A stretch of 37,994 nt of DNA from an uncultured Pseudomonadota bacterium (GTDB lineage Bacteria > Pseudomonadota > Gammaproteobacteria > Burkholderiales > Eutrophovitaceae): NCBI GenBank assembly GCA_937983055.1, contig CALJLA010000197.1, forward strand, positions 1 to 37,994, in the 5' to 3' direction. A program made the translations under genes and the position numbers. Positions 1 to 8,508 of the stretch are shown here, piece by piece (the first letter of the stretch is position 1; every line of letters begins with the position of its first letter). The notes under the pieces were generated by a model. The model saw nothing but the letters and a program-made list of their open reading frames with translations, ran no database searches and was not told the DNA's origin.

Positions 1-13
1 CGTGCCGGTGTAG

Positions 14-337
14 CCCGCCCCCCGTAGGGCGCTCGGCCAGTGCGCGCTGCTCTCGGTCGACGGCGTGAGGGTGATCGTGGCCTCGGACAAACCGCAGATG
101 GCCGACCAGGAGATGTACCGCTTCGTCGGCATCGAGCCGCGCGAGCAGAAGATTCTCGTCAACAAGAGCTCGGTGCATTTTCGCGCCGACTTCGCGCCGA
201 TTGCCGAGGAGATCCTGGTGGCAAAGGCGCCTGGGCCGATGCTGGCGGATCCGGGGGAGTATCCGTGGAGGCGGCTGGCCCCGGGCATCCGCCTGAAGCC
301 CCGGGGCCGCGAATTCAGGGGTGCCGGCAAGGAATGA
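14..337 (+). CDS. MlrC-like M81 family metallopeptidase, C-terminal part (5' end missing or broken)
   Basis: The frame encodes the C-terminal domain of an M81 (microcystinase C, MlrC-like) metallopeptidase. The recognisable stretch runs from SVDGVRVIVAS through ADQEMYRFVGIEP to KSSVHFRADFAPIAEEIL, which is the usual carboxyl end of that family. Family members are cytoplasmic hydrolases of about 490 residues, so most of the protein lies before this window. A TAG stop at 11-13 is in the same frame just upstream of the conserved part, with only 13 bases before it. It could be a contig-edge error or a real lesion. The first ATG (65) lies inside the conserved domain and is not the true start. The stop overlaps the ATG of the next gene (ATGA at 334-337), so the two are translationally coupled. 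Family assignment is firm; intactness cannot be judged. Confidence 0.8.
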   Translation, partial: PAPRRALGQCALLSVDGVRVIVASDKPQMADQEMYRFVGIEPREQKILVNKSSVHFRADFAPIAEEILVAKAPGPMLADPGEYPWRRLAPGIRLKPRGREFRGAGKE

Positions 338-1140
338 ACGTGCTGCGCCAATTCGCGCTGCTCGGGTTGTTGTTATATCCGGGGCTGGCCTGGTGCGAAT
401 CCGGCGACAGAGAACTGGAATTGAGCCGCACCCTGAAGCAAATGGAGGCGCTTCTGGGTGTGCCGGTGCTGTTGCCTTCGAGCAAGAGCCTGCCCGGCAT
501 CAGCACCGACAGATTCGGGTTTCATCCGATCCGGCCGGCGGATCATCGTACCGTCCTGCACTATGCGCGATTGCATCTTGAGGAACTTCGCAAGTATCCG
601 CGGTCGTTTCTAAGGCAGAACGGTCTTGATTCGATCCTCTATGTGAAAGGACTGCGCATCGCCAGCGGGAAGATTGGCGGCACGATGCTGGGCGCCTTGG
701 AGTCGCCATCGCAACGGCCGCACGGCAGCCTGATATTCGATATTGCGGAGCCGCTGCCCGCAGACGATTTCATCCGCTACGTTGTGCATCACGAGTTGTT
801 CCATCTGGTCGATTTCGTGCATTTCGCCGACCCGGCCGCCCAGCGCGCCTGGATCCGGCTCAATCCGCCGGGTTTCGTTTATCTGCGGGATGCGCGATTC
901 TGCGGCGGCACCCATGTACCTGCGGAGCGCGGATTCGTCAGCCAATACGCGATGGCTGAGGCGGGCGAAGATCGTGCCGACACGTTTGCCAGCCTGCTCG
1001 TCACGCCGTATTACCGGCGGTTGCTGGAGAGAATGAACAAGGACTCGATACTGCAGGCAAAAGTGAAACTGATGAAACGGCAGTTGCGCCGGGTCGACGC
1101 TTCCCTCGACGAGCGCTTCTTCCGGAAACTGCACCGATAA
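334..1140 (+). CDS. Secreted HExxH-type putative zinc metallopeptidase
   Basis: This is a 268-residue protein of unknown specific function. The N-terminus (MNVLRQFALLGLLLYPGLAW) looks like a signal peptide. Near residue 152 it carries HHELFHLVDF, an HExxH zinc motif. About 60 residues later, AEAGEDRADTFASLL offers an acidic third-ligand candidate (ExxAD). This layout is shared by secreted proteins usually annotated as putative zinc-dependent peptidases. The start at 334 was chosen because it begins the signal peptide and overlaps the stop of the preceding gene by ATGA; a longer upstream frame would run through the M81 gene. A rho-independent terminator follows about 90 bases downstream. Peptidase activity is inferred from the motif only. 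An inactive zinc-binding relative is possible. Confidence 0.75.
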   Translation: MNVLRQFALLGLLLYPGLAWCESGDRELELSRTLKQMEALLGVPVLLPSSKSLPGISTDRFGFHPIRPADHRTVLHYARLHLEELRKYPRSFLRQNGLDSILYVKGLRIASGKIGGTMLGALESPSQRPHGSLIFDIAEPLPADDFIRYVVHHELFHLVDFVHFADPAAQRAWIRLNPPGFVYLRDARFCGGTHVPAERGFVSQYAMAEAGEDRADTFASLLVTPYYRRLLERMNKDSILQAKVKLMKRQLRRVDASLDERFFRKLHR

Positions 1141-1229
1141 GCGCGCAGCGCATGGGCTTCGGCGCGAAGAAACGGCGCGCGCAGCCGGACGGTTCGCGCC
1201 GGCTGCACGGCGGATGCCGAACCGTCATT

Positions 1230-1266
1230 CGCCCGGCCGGATGTTCCCCGGGCCGGGCGCTTTTTT
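1230..1266 (+). terminator. Rho-independent terminator of the HExxH gene
   Basis: A perfect 9-bp GC stem (1230-1238 with 1251-1259) has a 12-base loop and is followed at once by a run of six T. The T-run is on the + strand only, so it ends the M81/HExxH transcript. A second perfect 9-bp inverted repeat (1188-1196 with 1218-1226) lies just upstream and could form an alternative fold. Confidence 0.85.
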
Positions 1267-1277
1267 CATGCGGGCCG

Positions 1278-1311
1278 CTCTCACCCGGTCCTGGCCCCGG
1301 ACCGGGGAGAG
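1278..1311 (-). terminator. Strong hairpin at the 3' side of the symporter gene (possible terminator)
   Basis: CTCTC and CCCGGTCC pair with GGACCGGG and GAGAG, giving a 13-bp stem with one bulged A at 1283 and a 7-base loop. It lies 33 bases past the symporter stop on the - strand. There is no T-run on that strand, so intrinsic termination is doubtful; it may only stabilise the 3' end. Confidence 0.35.
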
Positions 1312-1343
1312 CGCGCTGCGCGTCGCGGCGATTGCCGGCGGCG

Positions 1344-2873
1344 TCAGCCGGCTGTGCCGCCCTGGCCTGCGTGCGCCCGGCCGAAGATGCGCTGCAGAAG
1401 CTTCTCGTCCATCGGGCGCGTCATCAGGCTGACGATCACCATGACCGCCGAGGCGGCAAGAACGCATACGCCGGCCGCGCCGAAGGGATTGTTCCAGCCG
1501 ATGCCGATCAGCAGCGTTGCGTACAGCGCGATGCCGGTCAGGAACGATGCGATCGCGCCGGCCCGGGTCGCGCGCTTCCACAGCAGGCCGATCATCAGCG
1601 GACCCGCCGCACCGGAGACGATGCCGCCGACGCCCATCCACAGCAGAATCGCCAGAAACTTCGGCGGATTCCATGCGAGCACGACCGCGCTCACACCGAC
1701 CAGCACCGTCGCGATGCGCGAGATCCACAGCGCGATGCGGTCGATCTGCTCCGGGCTCTTGTGCGCGTGGATGCGCGGGGCAAGCGTGCGCTTGTACAGG
1801 TCGTTGCTGAAGATTACCGCGATCGCGATGAACAACCCGTCGGCGGTGGACATGATCGCCGACAGCACCGCGACGCCGAGCAGGCCGGCGAGAAACGGCG
1901 GAAACAGCTCCGTGAACAGCGCCGGAATGGCGGCATCCGGGCGGATGTCCGGTCCCAGCAGCGCGCGCGCATGCAGGCCGCCGAGCACGGTAAAGCCGAG
2001 AATGGATCCGATCGGAATCACCAGGATCAGGAAGGTCCGCAGTTTCGCCGAATCGTTGAGCGCGAAAGCCAGTTTGCCGATGTGCGGATTCATCGCGAAC
2101 GGCAGGTGCGCGACGAACATCAGGAATACCAGCAGCAGGCTGCCGAAGATCGGATCGCCGGGCGAGAAGTAATTGTCCCAGCCGAGCGTCGGCTCCTGGC
2201 TGACCAGCGCCTCGTTGATGACGCCGGGCCCGGTGCCCGGCATGCCGTACCCGATCAGGAACAGCGCGGCGATCACCAGCGCAATCAGAATCATCATCGC
2301 GCCCTGGATGCCGTCGGTCATGATGTCCGCGTGGGTGCCGCCGAGCGCTATGTAGGCCGCCACCACGCCGGCAGTCATCAGGATGGCCGTCTGGTAATTC
2401 AGGCCGAGCACGATCTCGAAGATGGTGGCCGCGGCCACGAACTGCGCGGTGATGTAGTAGATGAGCAGCAGCGACAGCAGCGCGAATGCAATGCGCAGAA
2501 AATCGCTGTCGTAGCGCTGCCCCATCAGCTCGGGCAGCGAATTGGAGCTGAACCGGTCGCCGATGCGCTTGATGAATTTGATGGTAAGTATCACACCGAG
2601 GTAGATGCCGATCGGATAGATGGCCGGGTACCAGATGGCCGGAAAGCCCTTCGAATACGCCAGGCCCGGCAAGCCCATGAAGGTCGCCCCGCTGGCGATG
2701 GTGGCGGCGAAGGCGAAGGCCAGCGCGATCGGCCCGTAGGCGCCGCGCGCGACCGCGAAATCCTCGCCGGTCTTGACCTTGCGCATGCCATACAGGCCGA
2801 TGCCGATGAACATCGCCAGGAATACCCCGACCCAGATCCAGCCCCAGGCCCCGAGAGTGGTGGTCTGTTCCAT
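1344..2873 (-). CDS. Sodium:solute symporter (SSS family)
   Basis: This 509-residue integral membrane protein is expected to couple Na+ entry to uptake of a small solute, probably an organic anion. It has about 13 hydrophobic segments starting with WIWVGVFLAMFIGIGLYGM. Typical SSS features are the early FAFAATIASGATFMGLPGLA region, which corresponds to the unwound helix 1 that binds Na+ and substrate, and the later VLSAIMSTADGLF segment. Length matches the family norm. It is the second gene of a short - strand unit: a 29-residue one-helix protein ends 20 bases upstream. The start at 2873 is preceded only by a weak purine stretch, so coupled translation is possible. The substrate cannot be told from sequence; the nearest characterised groups transport acetate, pantothenate or proline. 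Confidence 0.9.
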   Translation of the reverse strand: MEQTTTLGAWGWIWVGVFLAMFIGIGLYGMRKVKTGEDFAVARGAYGPIALAFAFAATIASGATFMGLPGLAYSKGFPAIWYPAIYPIGIYLGVILTIKFIKRIGDRFSSNSLPELMGQRYDSDFLRIAFALLSLLLIYYITAQFVAAATIFEIVLGLNYQTAILMTAGVVAAYIALGGTHADIMTDGIQGAMMILIALVIAALFLIGYGMPGTGPGVINEALVSQEPTLGWDNYFSPGDPIFGSLLLVFLMFVAHLPFAMNPHIGKLAFALNDSAKLRTFLILVIPIGSILGFTVLGGLHARALLGPDIRPDAAIPALFTELFPPFLAGLLGVAVLSAIMSTADGLFIAIAVIFSNDLYKRTLAPRIHAHKSPEQIDRIALWISRIATVLVGVSAVVLAWNPPKFLAILLWMGVGGIVSGAAGPLMIGLLWKRATRAGAIASFLTGIALYATLLIGIGWNNPFGAAGVCVLAASAVMVIVSLMTRPMDEKLLQRIFGRAHAGQGGTAG

Positions 2874-2893
2874 TGTTCAGGCCTCCGTCGCCG

Positions 2894-2983
2894 TCAGTCC
2901 CAGTCGCGCTGGGAGAGCACCCAGGCCACGCCAACGACCCAGTAGGCCAGAATGATCAACGCCGTGAGCAGCAGCAGATTCAT
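2894..2983 (-). CDS. 29-residue single-helix membrane protein upstream of the symporter
   Basis: This short frame encodes MNLLLLTALIILAYWVVGVA followed by a short tail ending in SQRDWD. It is one membrane helix with a polar, probably cytoplasmic, C-terminus. A very strong ribosome binding site, AAGGAGGAG, sits 5 bases before the ATG. That is much better than the site of the symporter gene, and it is the main argument that this is a real gene. It ends 20 bases before the symporter start on the same strand. Small accessory helices are known for some SSS carriers; a role as a symporter subunit or stabiliser is inferred from position. It is easily missed because of its length. Confidence 0.75.
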   Translation of the reverse strand: MNLLLLTALIILAYWVVGVAWVLSQRDWD

Positions 2984-3233
2984 CGGTCTCCTCCTTGTTG
3001 TCTTTTCACGCGCGGGCGCGTCGCTTCATGCGCCCCGGCACGCGACATGAAGCCCGCGTGCACCGACCGAATAGTAGCAGCCGGGCGGCGAAGTTCGCAG
3101 GAAAGGCGAGCGGCCCGCGTCGTCGCAGGCCGGCAGGGAACTCGGGCGTCGTTGCGGCGTCACATTCGATTAACGTTCTGGCATAAGTGCGTTGAATCCG
3201 TTTTTCTCTGTATCCGAAGCAAAGGAGGTACCG

Positions 3234-3755
3234 ATGAAGACAATCGCGCGCGCAGCCGCGGCTGCGCTGATGTTTGCCATTGCCGGCGCCGCATCCGCCG
3301 CGCCGCCGATGCCGCCCACCAAGTTCACGATGGAAGCGTGCATGTTCGCCGCGCTGAAAACCGTGCCCGGCAGGGTGCTGGGCATCGAGTTCGGCACCGA
3401 CAATGAAACGCCGATGTACGAATTCAACATCCGCGGCAAGGACGGCCGCGTCGCAGAAGTCGAATGCAGCGCCGTAACCGGCCTGATCGTGGAGGTCGAA
3501 TTCGAGAACGCGGACATCGATCTCAACGAATTCTTCAAGAAGGCGAAGATCAGCGATCGCGACGCCGTACGCATCGCGCTGAAAGAAGTGCCGGGCACGG
3601 TGGTGGAGATCGAGCACGAGATGACGCAGAGCGGCAGCGTTTACTACGAAGTCGTCATCCGCGGCGCGCACACCCAGCGCGAGGTCGAGGTCGACGCGGT
3701 CAGCGGCCGGGTGGTGGAGATCGAGACCCAGATTTACGAAGTCGGCGGCGAGTAA
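3234..3755 (+). CDS. Secreted double PepSY-domain protein
   Basis: The product is 173 residues long. A signal peptide (MKTIARAAAAALMFAIAGAA, cleavage expected after ASA) is followed by two similar PepSY-like units, about residues 33-100 and 108-170. Each has the pattern PG-x-V-hydrophobic-x-IE, then Y-E-hydrophobic-x-IRG, then a V-E-V strand and an A-V-[TS]-G turn. The start is fixed by AAAGGAGGT six bases before the ATG; a longer frame from 3192 lacks a site. PepSY domains are often periplasmic inhibitor or metal-responsive modules; no target is visible here. The gene stands alone between the divergent symporter unit and the convergent exporter operon. It is acidic and metal binding is conceivable, but nothing shows it directly. 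Confidence 0.8.
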   Translation: MKTIARAAAAALMFAIAGAASAAPPMPPTKFTMEACMFAALKTVPGRVLGIEFGTDNETPMYEFNIRGKDGRVAEVECSAVTGLIVEVEFENADIDLNEFFKKAKISDRDAVRIALKEVPGTVVEIEHEMTQSGSVYYEVVIRGAHTQREVEVDAVSGRVVEIETQIYEVGGE

Positions 3756-3789
3756 CGCGGCCGCCCGTTTGCTTTTTAGTCGGCGCGTG

Positions 3790-3848
3790 GCCGGCAAGCC
3801 GGCTTTGACCCCCTTCAACGCAGAGACGCGGAGGACGCAGAGGAAGAA
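3790..3848 (+). repeat. Intergenic repeat copy 1 (GC hairpin plus CAGAG units)
   Basis: A palindrome GCCGGC-AA-GCCGGC (3790-3803) is followed by a CAGAG-rich stretch beginning TTCAACGCAGAGACGCGGAG (3814 on). The same two-part layout recurs near 8446, 8756 (reverse) and 32220 (reverse). It lies between the convergent PepSY and HlyD genes. Related scraps (ACTCGAGACTCC and CTCACCGCGGAGA) continue to about 3975. The hairpin may help to end transcription from both sides. Confidence 0.7.
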
Positions 3849-3996
3849 CTGAAGGGACCGAGGGTTGAGGACGGCGGATCGACCGGTGCTCCGTGCTCGA
3901 TGCTCCGAGAAAATCAAAGGCCACGCTCACCGCGGAGAAAAACGACTGGACTCGAGACTCCGCGAAGGAAACTGCCCGATCCTGGAAACGCAAGTT

Positions 3997-5178
3997 TCAC
4001 TGCGTCGAGCGCGCGCTCACCCGGGCGCCGTCGCCGATATCTCTGGGCGGGTGCACGATGACCGGCTCGCCTGCCTGCAGGCCGCTGCTCACTTCGGCCT
4101 GGAGGGTCGCACGGCGCCCGAGACGCACCGCTCTCAGGCGTGCGCGGCCGTCCGCGATGACGAACACTGCCCAGTCGTCCGCATGCCTGAACAGCGCGCT
4201 CACCGGTACCTTCAGCACGTCGTCGGCCTGCCACAGGATCACCCGTGCCTCGACCCGGTAGGCGTCGCCGAGAGGACCGGGCGGATCGACGAAATCGGCG
4301 ATCACGTTGACCCGCTGTTCCTCGACGCCAAGCGCGGACACCTTGGTGAACGCATAAGGTTCGATCAGCCGCACCTGCGCGCGCAGCGGCTCGTCGCCGC
4401 CCCAGCCTTCGAGCAGCACCGCCATGCCGGGCCTGATCCTGACCGCCTCGGAGGACAGCACATCGATCACGATCTCCAGCGCCTTCGGGTCGCCGAGCAC
4501 CATCAGCGGCGCGCCGGCGGCGACCACCCGTTCGCTGCGGTCGCGGATGCGCAGCACCCGGCCGGACACCGGCGAGCGCAGTTTCACCGCCGCGGCCTCG
4601 CCGGGACGCGCCTCCACCGCGAGCAGCGCCGCCTTCGCCGCCCGTAACTCGGCGCTGGCCGCGCGCGCGCGAAAGCGCGCCGCCTCGAGCGCGTTGGCGC
4701 TGGTCGTCGCGTTGACGCGCGCCTGCTCCGCCGCCTGCGGCGACACGAATCCGTCTTTCACCAGCGAGTCCACCCGCGCCAGTTCCCGCGTGGCTTGCGC
4801 ATGTTCGGCGCGGGCGCGGCGCACCTGCTCCTGTGCTTCGCGGCTCATCGCCTCGGCGGAAGCGATGCGGGCGAGCTGCTCGGTGCGCTCGCGCGCCGAC
4901 AGCGGCAGGGGCCACAGCTCGGCGACCACCTGGTTCTCGTCGACCGGATCGCCTTCCAGCAGCTGGATGCGGCTGACCCGCCCCGCGACCGGCGCGCTGA
5001 TCTCGAAACGGTCGCGGGCGCGGGTCTCGCCGTCTTCGTCGACGGTGACCATCAGCGGGCCACGTTCGACCATGGCCACATCGACCGCGACCGGCGACGG
5101 CACGAACAGCAGGCCGATGCCGGCAAGCGCCGCCAGCGCGACCGCGGCGTAGAGGATCTTCTTCATGCCTGGCTTCAT
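3997..5178 (-). CDS. HlyD/MacA-type periplasmic adaptor of an ABC exporter
   Basis: This 393-residue membrane-fusion protein would link an inner-membrane ABC exporter to the periplasm or an outer-membrane channel. After a short cytoplasmic start comes one helix (KILYAAVALAALAGIGLLFV). Next are a lipoyl half-motif (ISAPVAGRVSRIQLLEGD), an Ala/Arg/Glu-rich coiled-coil hairpin (about residues 90-200), the second lipoyl half (LRSPVSGRVLRI), then beta-barrel and membrane-proximal domains to the end. It is the last gene of a three-gene - strand operon, starting 8 bases after the permease stop. The partner genes are a MacB/Lol-type ATPase and a large FtsX-type permease. No outer-membrane TolC-like gene is in the window. 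The cargo is unknown. Confidence 0.9.
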   Translation of the reverse strand: MKPGMKKILYAAVALAALAGIGLLFVPSPVAVDVAMVERGPLMVTVDEDGETRARDRFEISAPVAGRVSRIQLLEGDPVDENQVVAELWPLPLSARERTEQLARIASAEAMSREAQEQVRRARAEHAQATRELARVDSLVKDGFVSPQAAEQARVNATTSANALEAARFRARAASAELRAAKAALLAVEARPGEAAAVKLRSPVSGRVLRIRDRSERVVAAGAPLMVLGDPKALEIVIDVLSSEAVRIRPGMAVLLEGWGGDEPLRAQVRLIEPYAFTKVSALGVEEQRVNVIADFVDPPGPLGDAYRVEARVILWQADDVLKVPVSALFRHADDWAVFVIADGRARLRAVRLGRRATLQAEVSSGLQAGEPVIVHPPRDIGDGARVSARSTQ

Positions 5179-5186
5179 GTCGATGA

Positions 5187-7550
5187 TTACTCCCGCGTCT
5201 TCAGCACGGCCACCAGGTCGAAGCGATTGATGCGCCGCGCGACCAGCAGGCCGGACACTGCCGCCGCCGCCAGCACTGCAGCCAGCGCGATGCCGAACGT
5301 CTGCGACGAGAATACCAGCGGAATGCGGTAGAACTCGGTATCGAGTTGCCGCGACAGCAGCCAGCAGATCGCCACCCCCAGCAGAAAGCCGAGCGGAATC
5401 GCCGCCAGCGTGACCAGGGCCTGCTCGCCGAGCAGCAGCACCGCGACCTCGCGGCGGGTAAAGCCCAGCACCCGCAGCGACGCCAGCTCGTTGCCGCGTT
5501 CCGACAGCGCGATGCGCGCGCCGTTATAAACCACGCCGAAGGCGATCACCGAGGCAAAGGCGATATTGATCAAGGTGGTGGTGACCAGGCTGCGGTCGAG
5601 AATCTCGCGAAAGCTCCTGAGCATCGCCTCGCGGAACGCGACCGCGGCGACCACCGGCAGCTGCTTGAGGGTCTGGTACAGCCTGGCGGCTTCGGCGTCG
5701 TCGATCGCGAGCCAGGCGCCCGACACCGAGCCGCCTTCCCGCATCATCCGGTTCAGCGCATCGACCTGCATGTAGGCGCCAAGCCCGACCATTTCATCGA
5801 CCAGCCCGGCCACCGGCACCTGGCGCACCGGGCGTGCGCCTTCCAGCACTTCGATCTGCAGCAGCTGCCCCGGACCGACCTCCAGCACCTGCGCCAGCTT
5901 TCTGGACAGCAGCAGCCCGTCCGGCGGCAGCGCAACCGGCTGCTCATCGGCATCGATCAGCCGGCGCAGCTGTGCGCCCGGCTCGATGCCGGTGATCTCG
6001 ACGCGCTTTTCTCGATGACCGGCGCGCAGCCTCGCCGGCACGCTGCGGAAGACTTCCGCGCTCAATACGCCGGGCAGCGCACCGAGTTCATGCCGCACGC
6101 CGGCCGAGGCCGGCTCGGTAAACACGATCATGACGTCCTCGCGCTGGATCAGTTCGAACTGCACCCGCATCAGGTAACCGACCGCGTCCAGAAAATAGCC
6201 TCCCACCACCAGGATGCCGGCGGCGCAGGCAATGGCGAGCGCAGACATGGCCGCCTTCCAGCGTCGCCTGACGATGCTGCGTGCGATCATACGGCCCGAA
6301 GCGGGCAGCAGCCGCGCCACGCCGGCGTGCTCGATTGCGCCGGCATGAAAGCTCGGCGGCGGCTCCGGCCGCATTGCCACGGCCGGCGGCAGGCGCACCG
6401 CGCGGCGCACCGCCGACAGTGCGCCGGCGGCGGCGGCCACCAGGCTGATGCCGATGCCGGCGATGATCACCGCCGGCGTCAGCACATGGTCGAGCCTCGG
6501 AAATCGGTAGTAGTCCTGGTACACCGCGGTCAGCGCATCGCCCAGCCACAGGCCGAGCACACTGCCCGCGGCGACGCCGCCGAGCACGATGATGGCGGCA
6601 AGCCGCAGGTAATGCACGCCGACAGCAGCGCTGCCGTAGCCGAAGGCTTTCAGCAGGCCGATCTCGGTGCGCTGCAGCGCCACCAGGCGCGACAGCACGA
6701 TGTGCAGCAGAAAGGCGGCGACGCCCAGGAAGATGGCCGGCACCCAGGTCGAGGTGATGCGGTTCTGCGCGATTTCGTCGGAAATGAAGCGGTGCGAGAT
6801 CTGCTCCTCGCGCCCGTAGGCGCCAAGCCCGCCGTAGCGCGACAGCAGCCGGTCGAGCCGGTCTATGACGTCTGCCTCGAGCGCGCCGGCGGAAAGGCTC
6901 AGCGCGACGTCGTTGAAGGCACCCTCCATGTCGTAGGCCGCGGCGAGCGCGTCGTGGCCCATCCACAGCACGCCGAATCGGCGGTTGTCGGGAAACAGCG
7001 TGCCGCCGCCGACCTCGTAGATGTACTCGGGCGACAGGCCGATGCCGACTATGGTCAGGCGTTTCCAGCGGCCGTTGATCACCGCGCCGACGGTCTCGCC
7101 CACGCGCAGCCCATTGGCGTCGGCGAAGGCCTTGCTCGCGATGACCTCGTCGGCGCGGCCGGGCGCGATGTAGCGGCCGCGCTCGACCTGGAGGTCGTTG
7201 AGCATCGGCGCACGCCGTTCCGGCACGGAGACGAGCCGACCGCTCGCCGGCTCGGCCAGTCCCGGGACGTCGAGGGTGACACCGATCACCACCCGGGTGC
7301 GCACCGCCGCCACGCCGGGAATGTCGCCGATGCGCGTTGCCAGGCCGTCGGGCGCGCGCTTCAACTGCGAGAACACGTGCGCGAACCGGTAGTCGCGGTA
7401 GTAATCCGACTGCGCGATGCGCAAGGAGTCGTAGGTGCTGCGCATGGCGACGAAGGAGGCGACGCCGCACATCACCACCAGCGCCGCCGCCAGCGCCTGG
7501 CCGCGCAGATGCCACAGGTCGCGCATCAGCATGCGGTTGCGCGTTTTCAC
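5187..7550 (-). CDS. ABC transporter permease with two FtsX domains
   Basis: This 787-residue permease has a helix near residues 12-35, a periplasmic MacB-like domain, an FtsX block (about 268-395), a middle helix (about 430-455), a second periplasmic domain and a C-terminal FtsX block (about 655-780, including LASLRVLGFTRREVAVLLLG). This ten-or-so helix, double-FtsX build is seen in exporters of the LolCE/YbbP group rather than the four-helix MacB. It overlaps the ATPase gene by four bases (ATGA at 7547-7550) and is followed after 8 bases by the HlyD adaptor, so the three are one transcription unit. Such systems move lipids, lipoproteins or small molecules out of the inner membrane by a mechanotransmission-type mechanism. 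The actual substrate is unknown. Confidence 0.88.
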   Translation of the reverse strand: MKTRNRMLMRDLWHLRGQALAAALVVMCGVASFVAMRSTYDSLRIAQSDYYRDYRFAHVFSQLKRAPDGLATRIGDIPGVAAVRTRVVIGVTLDVPGLAEPASGRLVSVPERRAPMLNDLQVERGRYIAPGRADEVIASKAFADANGLRVGETVGAVINGRWKRLTIVGIGLSPEYIYEVGGGTLFPDNRRFGVLWMGHDALAAAYDMEGAFNDVALSLSAGALEADVIDRLDRLLSRYGGLGAYGREEQISHRFISDEIAQNRITSTWVPAIFLGVAAFLLHIVLSRLVALQRTEIGLLKAFGYGSAAVGVHYLRLAAIIVLGGVAAGSVLGLWLGDALTAVYQDYYRFPRLDHVLTPAVIIAGIGISLVAAAAGALSAVRRAVRLPPAVAMRPEPPPSFHAGAIEHAGVARLLPASGRMIARSIVRRRWKAAMSALAIACAAGILVVGGYFLDAVGYLMRVQFELIQREDVMIVFTEPASAGVRHELGALPGVLSAEVFRSVPARLRAGHREKRVEITGIEPGAQLRRLIDADEQPVALPPDGLLLSRKLAQVLEVGPGQLLQIEVLEGARPVRQVPVAGLVDEMVGLGAYMQVDALNRMMREGGSVSGAWLAIDDAEAARLYQTLKQLPVVAAVAFREAMLRSFREILDRSLVTTTLINIAFASVIAFGVVYNGARIALSERGNELASLRVLGFTRREVAVLLLGEQALVTLAAIPLGFLLGVAICWLLSRQLDTEFYRIPLVFSSQTFGIALAAVLAAAAVSGLLVARRINRFDLVAVLKTRE

Positions 7551-8347
7551 CAGGACAGTTCCGACGGGCTCGCGCGGCGCGCATTGCGCTCGATGCCGGC
7601 GATGTGCCCGCTGCTCATGCGGATGACGCGGTCGGCCATCGCGGCGATGGCGGCATTATGGGTAATCACCGCGACGGTGGTGCGCAGCTCGCGGTTGACC
7701 TCCGCCAGCGCCTCCAGCACCACTTTGCCGGTGGCATAGTCGAGCGCGCCGGTCGGCTCGTCGCACAGCAGCACGTCCGGGCGCTTGGCGATCGCGCGAG
7801 CGATCGCCACCCGCTGCTGCTCGCCGCCGGAAAGCTGCGCCGGAAAGTGGTGCAGCCGCTCGGACAGGCCCACCAGCGCCAGCGCCTCGCCCGGGTCCAT
7901 CGGGTGTTCGGCGATTTCGGTCACCAACGAAACGTTCTCCAGCGCGGTCAGGCTGGGAATCAGGTTGTAGAACTGGAACACGAAGCCCACATGCTCGCGC
8001 CGGAAGCGGGTGAGTTCCACCTCGCTTGCCCTGGTCAGCACATGGTCGAGATAGTCGACTTCCCCGGAAGTGGGTACGTCCAGCCCGCCGAGAATGTTGA
8101 GCAGGGTCGACTTGCCGCTGCCCGAAGCGCCCAGCAGCACCACCAGCTCGCCGGCATACAGCTCGAGGTCGACGCCGCGCAGCGCCGGCACCTCGACGTC
8201 GCCCATGCGATAGACCTTTGAGACGTTTCGCACGCGGAACACCGCTTCCGGGGTGCCGGACGGGGGCGGGTTGGCGGGCGTTATCGATTCGGCTTGAGGC
8301 ACTGGTCGGGCCAGGCGGCAGGACTTCGAGCCGCAGCATACCGTCAT
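7547..8347 (-). CDS. ABC transporter ATP-binding protein (MacB/LolD type)
   Basis: This is the ATPase of the exporter. Walker A GASGSGKST is at residues 73-81, the Q-loop at VFQFYNLIPSL, the signature LSGGEQQ at 172-178, Walker B VLLCDEPTGALD near 192-203 and the switch histidine in VITHN. The pattern of the Q-loop and signature region is that of the MacB/LolD branch. The product is 266 residues; about the first 35 residues before the core are not conserved and the ATG at 8347 has no good binding site. A GTG at 8302 (residue 16) is an alternative start. It is the first gene of the three-gene operon. The 440 bases upstream are filled with dispersed repeats, so its promoter is not obvious. Confidence 0.92.
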   Translation of the reverse strand: MTVCCGSKSCRLARPVPQAESITPANPPPSGTPEAVFRVRNVSKVYRMGDVEVPALRGVDLELYAGELVVLLGASGSGKSTLLNILGGLDVPTSGEVDYLDHVLTRASEVELTRFRREHVGFVFQFYNLIPSLTALENVSLVTEIAEHPMDPGEALALVGLSERLHHFPAQLSGGEQQRVAIARAIAKRPDVLLCDEPTGALDYATGKVVLEALAEVNRELRTTVAVITHNAAIAAMADRVIRMSSGHIAGIERNARRASPSELSW

Positions 8348-8445
8348 TGCCGCCGCCGGAATTGACCTCGATCATCGGGGCCGCAATTGATCCGGGTCAG
8401 GCCGAAAGGCCTGATGCAGGGACTGGGTGCTGTGTGCTGCGAGAG

Positions 8446-8508
8446 GCCGGCCCCGGGCCGGCTTCAGACGCCTTCAACGCAGAGGCGCGGAGGACGCAGA
8501 GAAGAAGA
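8446..8508 (+). repeat. Intergenic repeat copy 2 (GC hairpin plus CAGAG units)
   Basis: GCCGGC arms at 8446-8451 and 8457-8462 form the hairpin. GACGCCTTCAACGCAGAGGC begins at 8467 and continues into CAGAG-rich sequence. A perfect 22-base inverted partner of 8467-8488 lies at 8715-8736 (copy 3). Confidence 0.75.

Noticed and set aside
1188..1226. Perfect 9-bp inverted repeat as a second terminator
   Set aside because: It has a 21-base interior and no T-run. The stronger hairpin with six T directly after it explains termination better.
1152..2945. Long open frame on the + strand opposite the symporter gene
   Set aside because: It is Arg/Asp/Gln-rich with no domain, and is explained by the high GC of the real gene on the other strand. 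Similar antisense frames lie opposite the permease (5346-7739), the CoA ligase (15977-17644) and the PQQ dehydrogenase (20173-22269).
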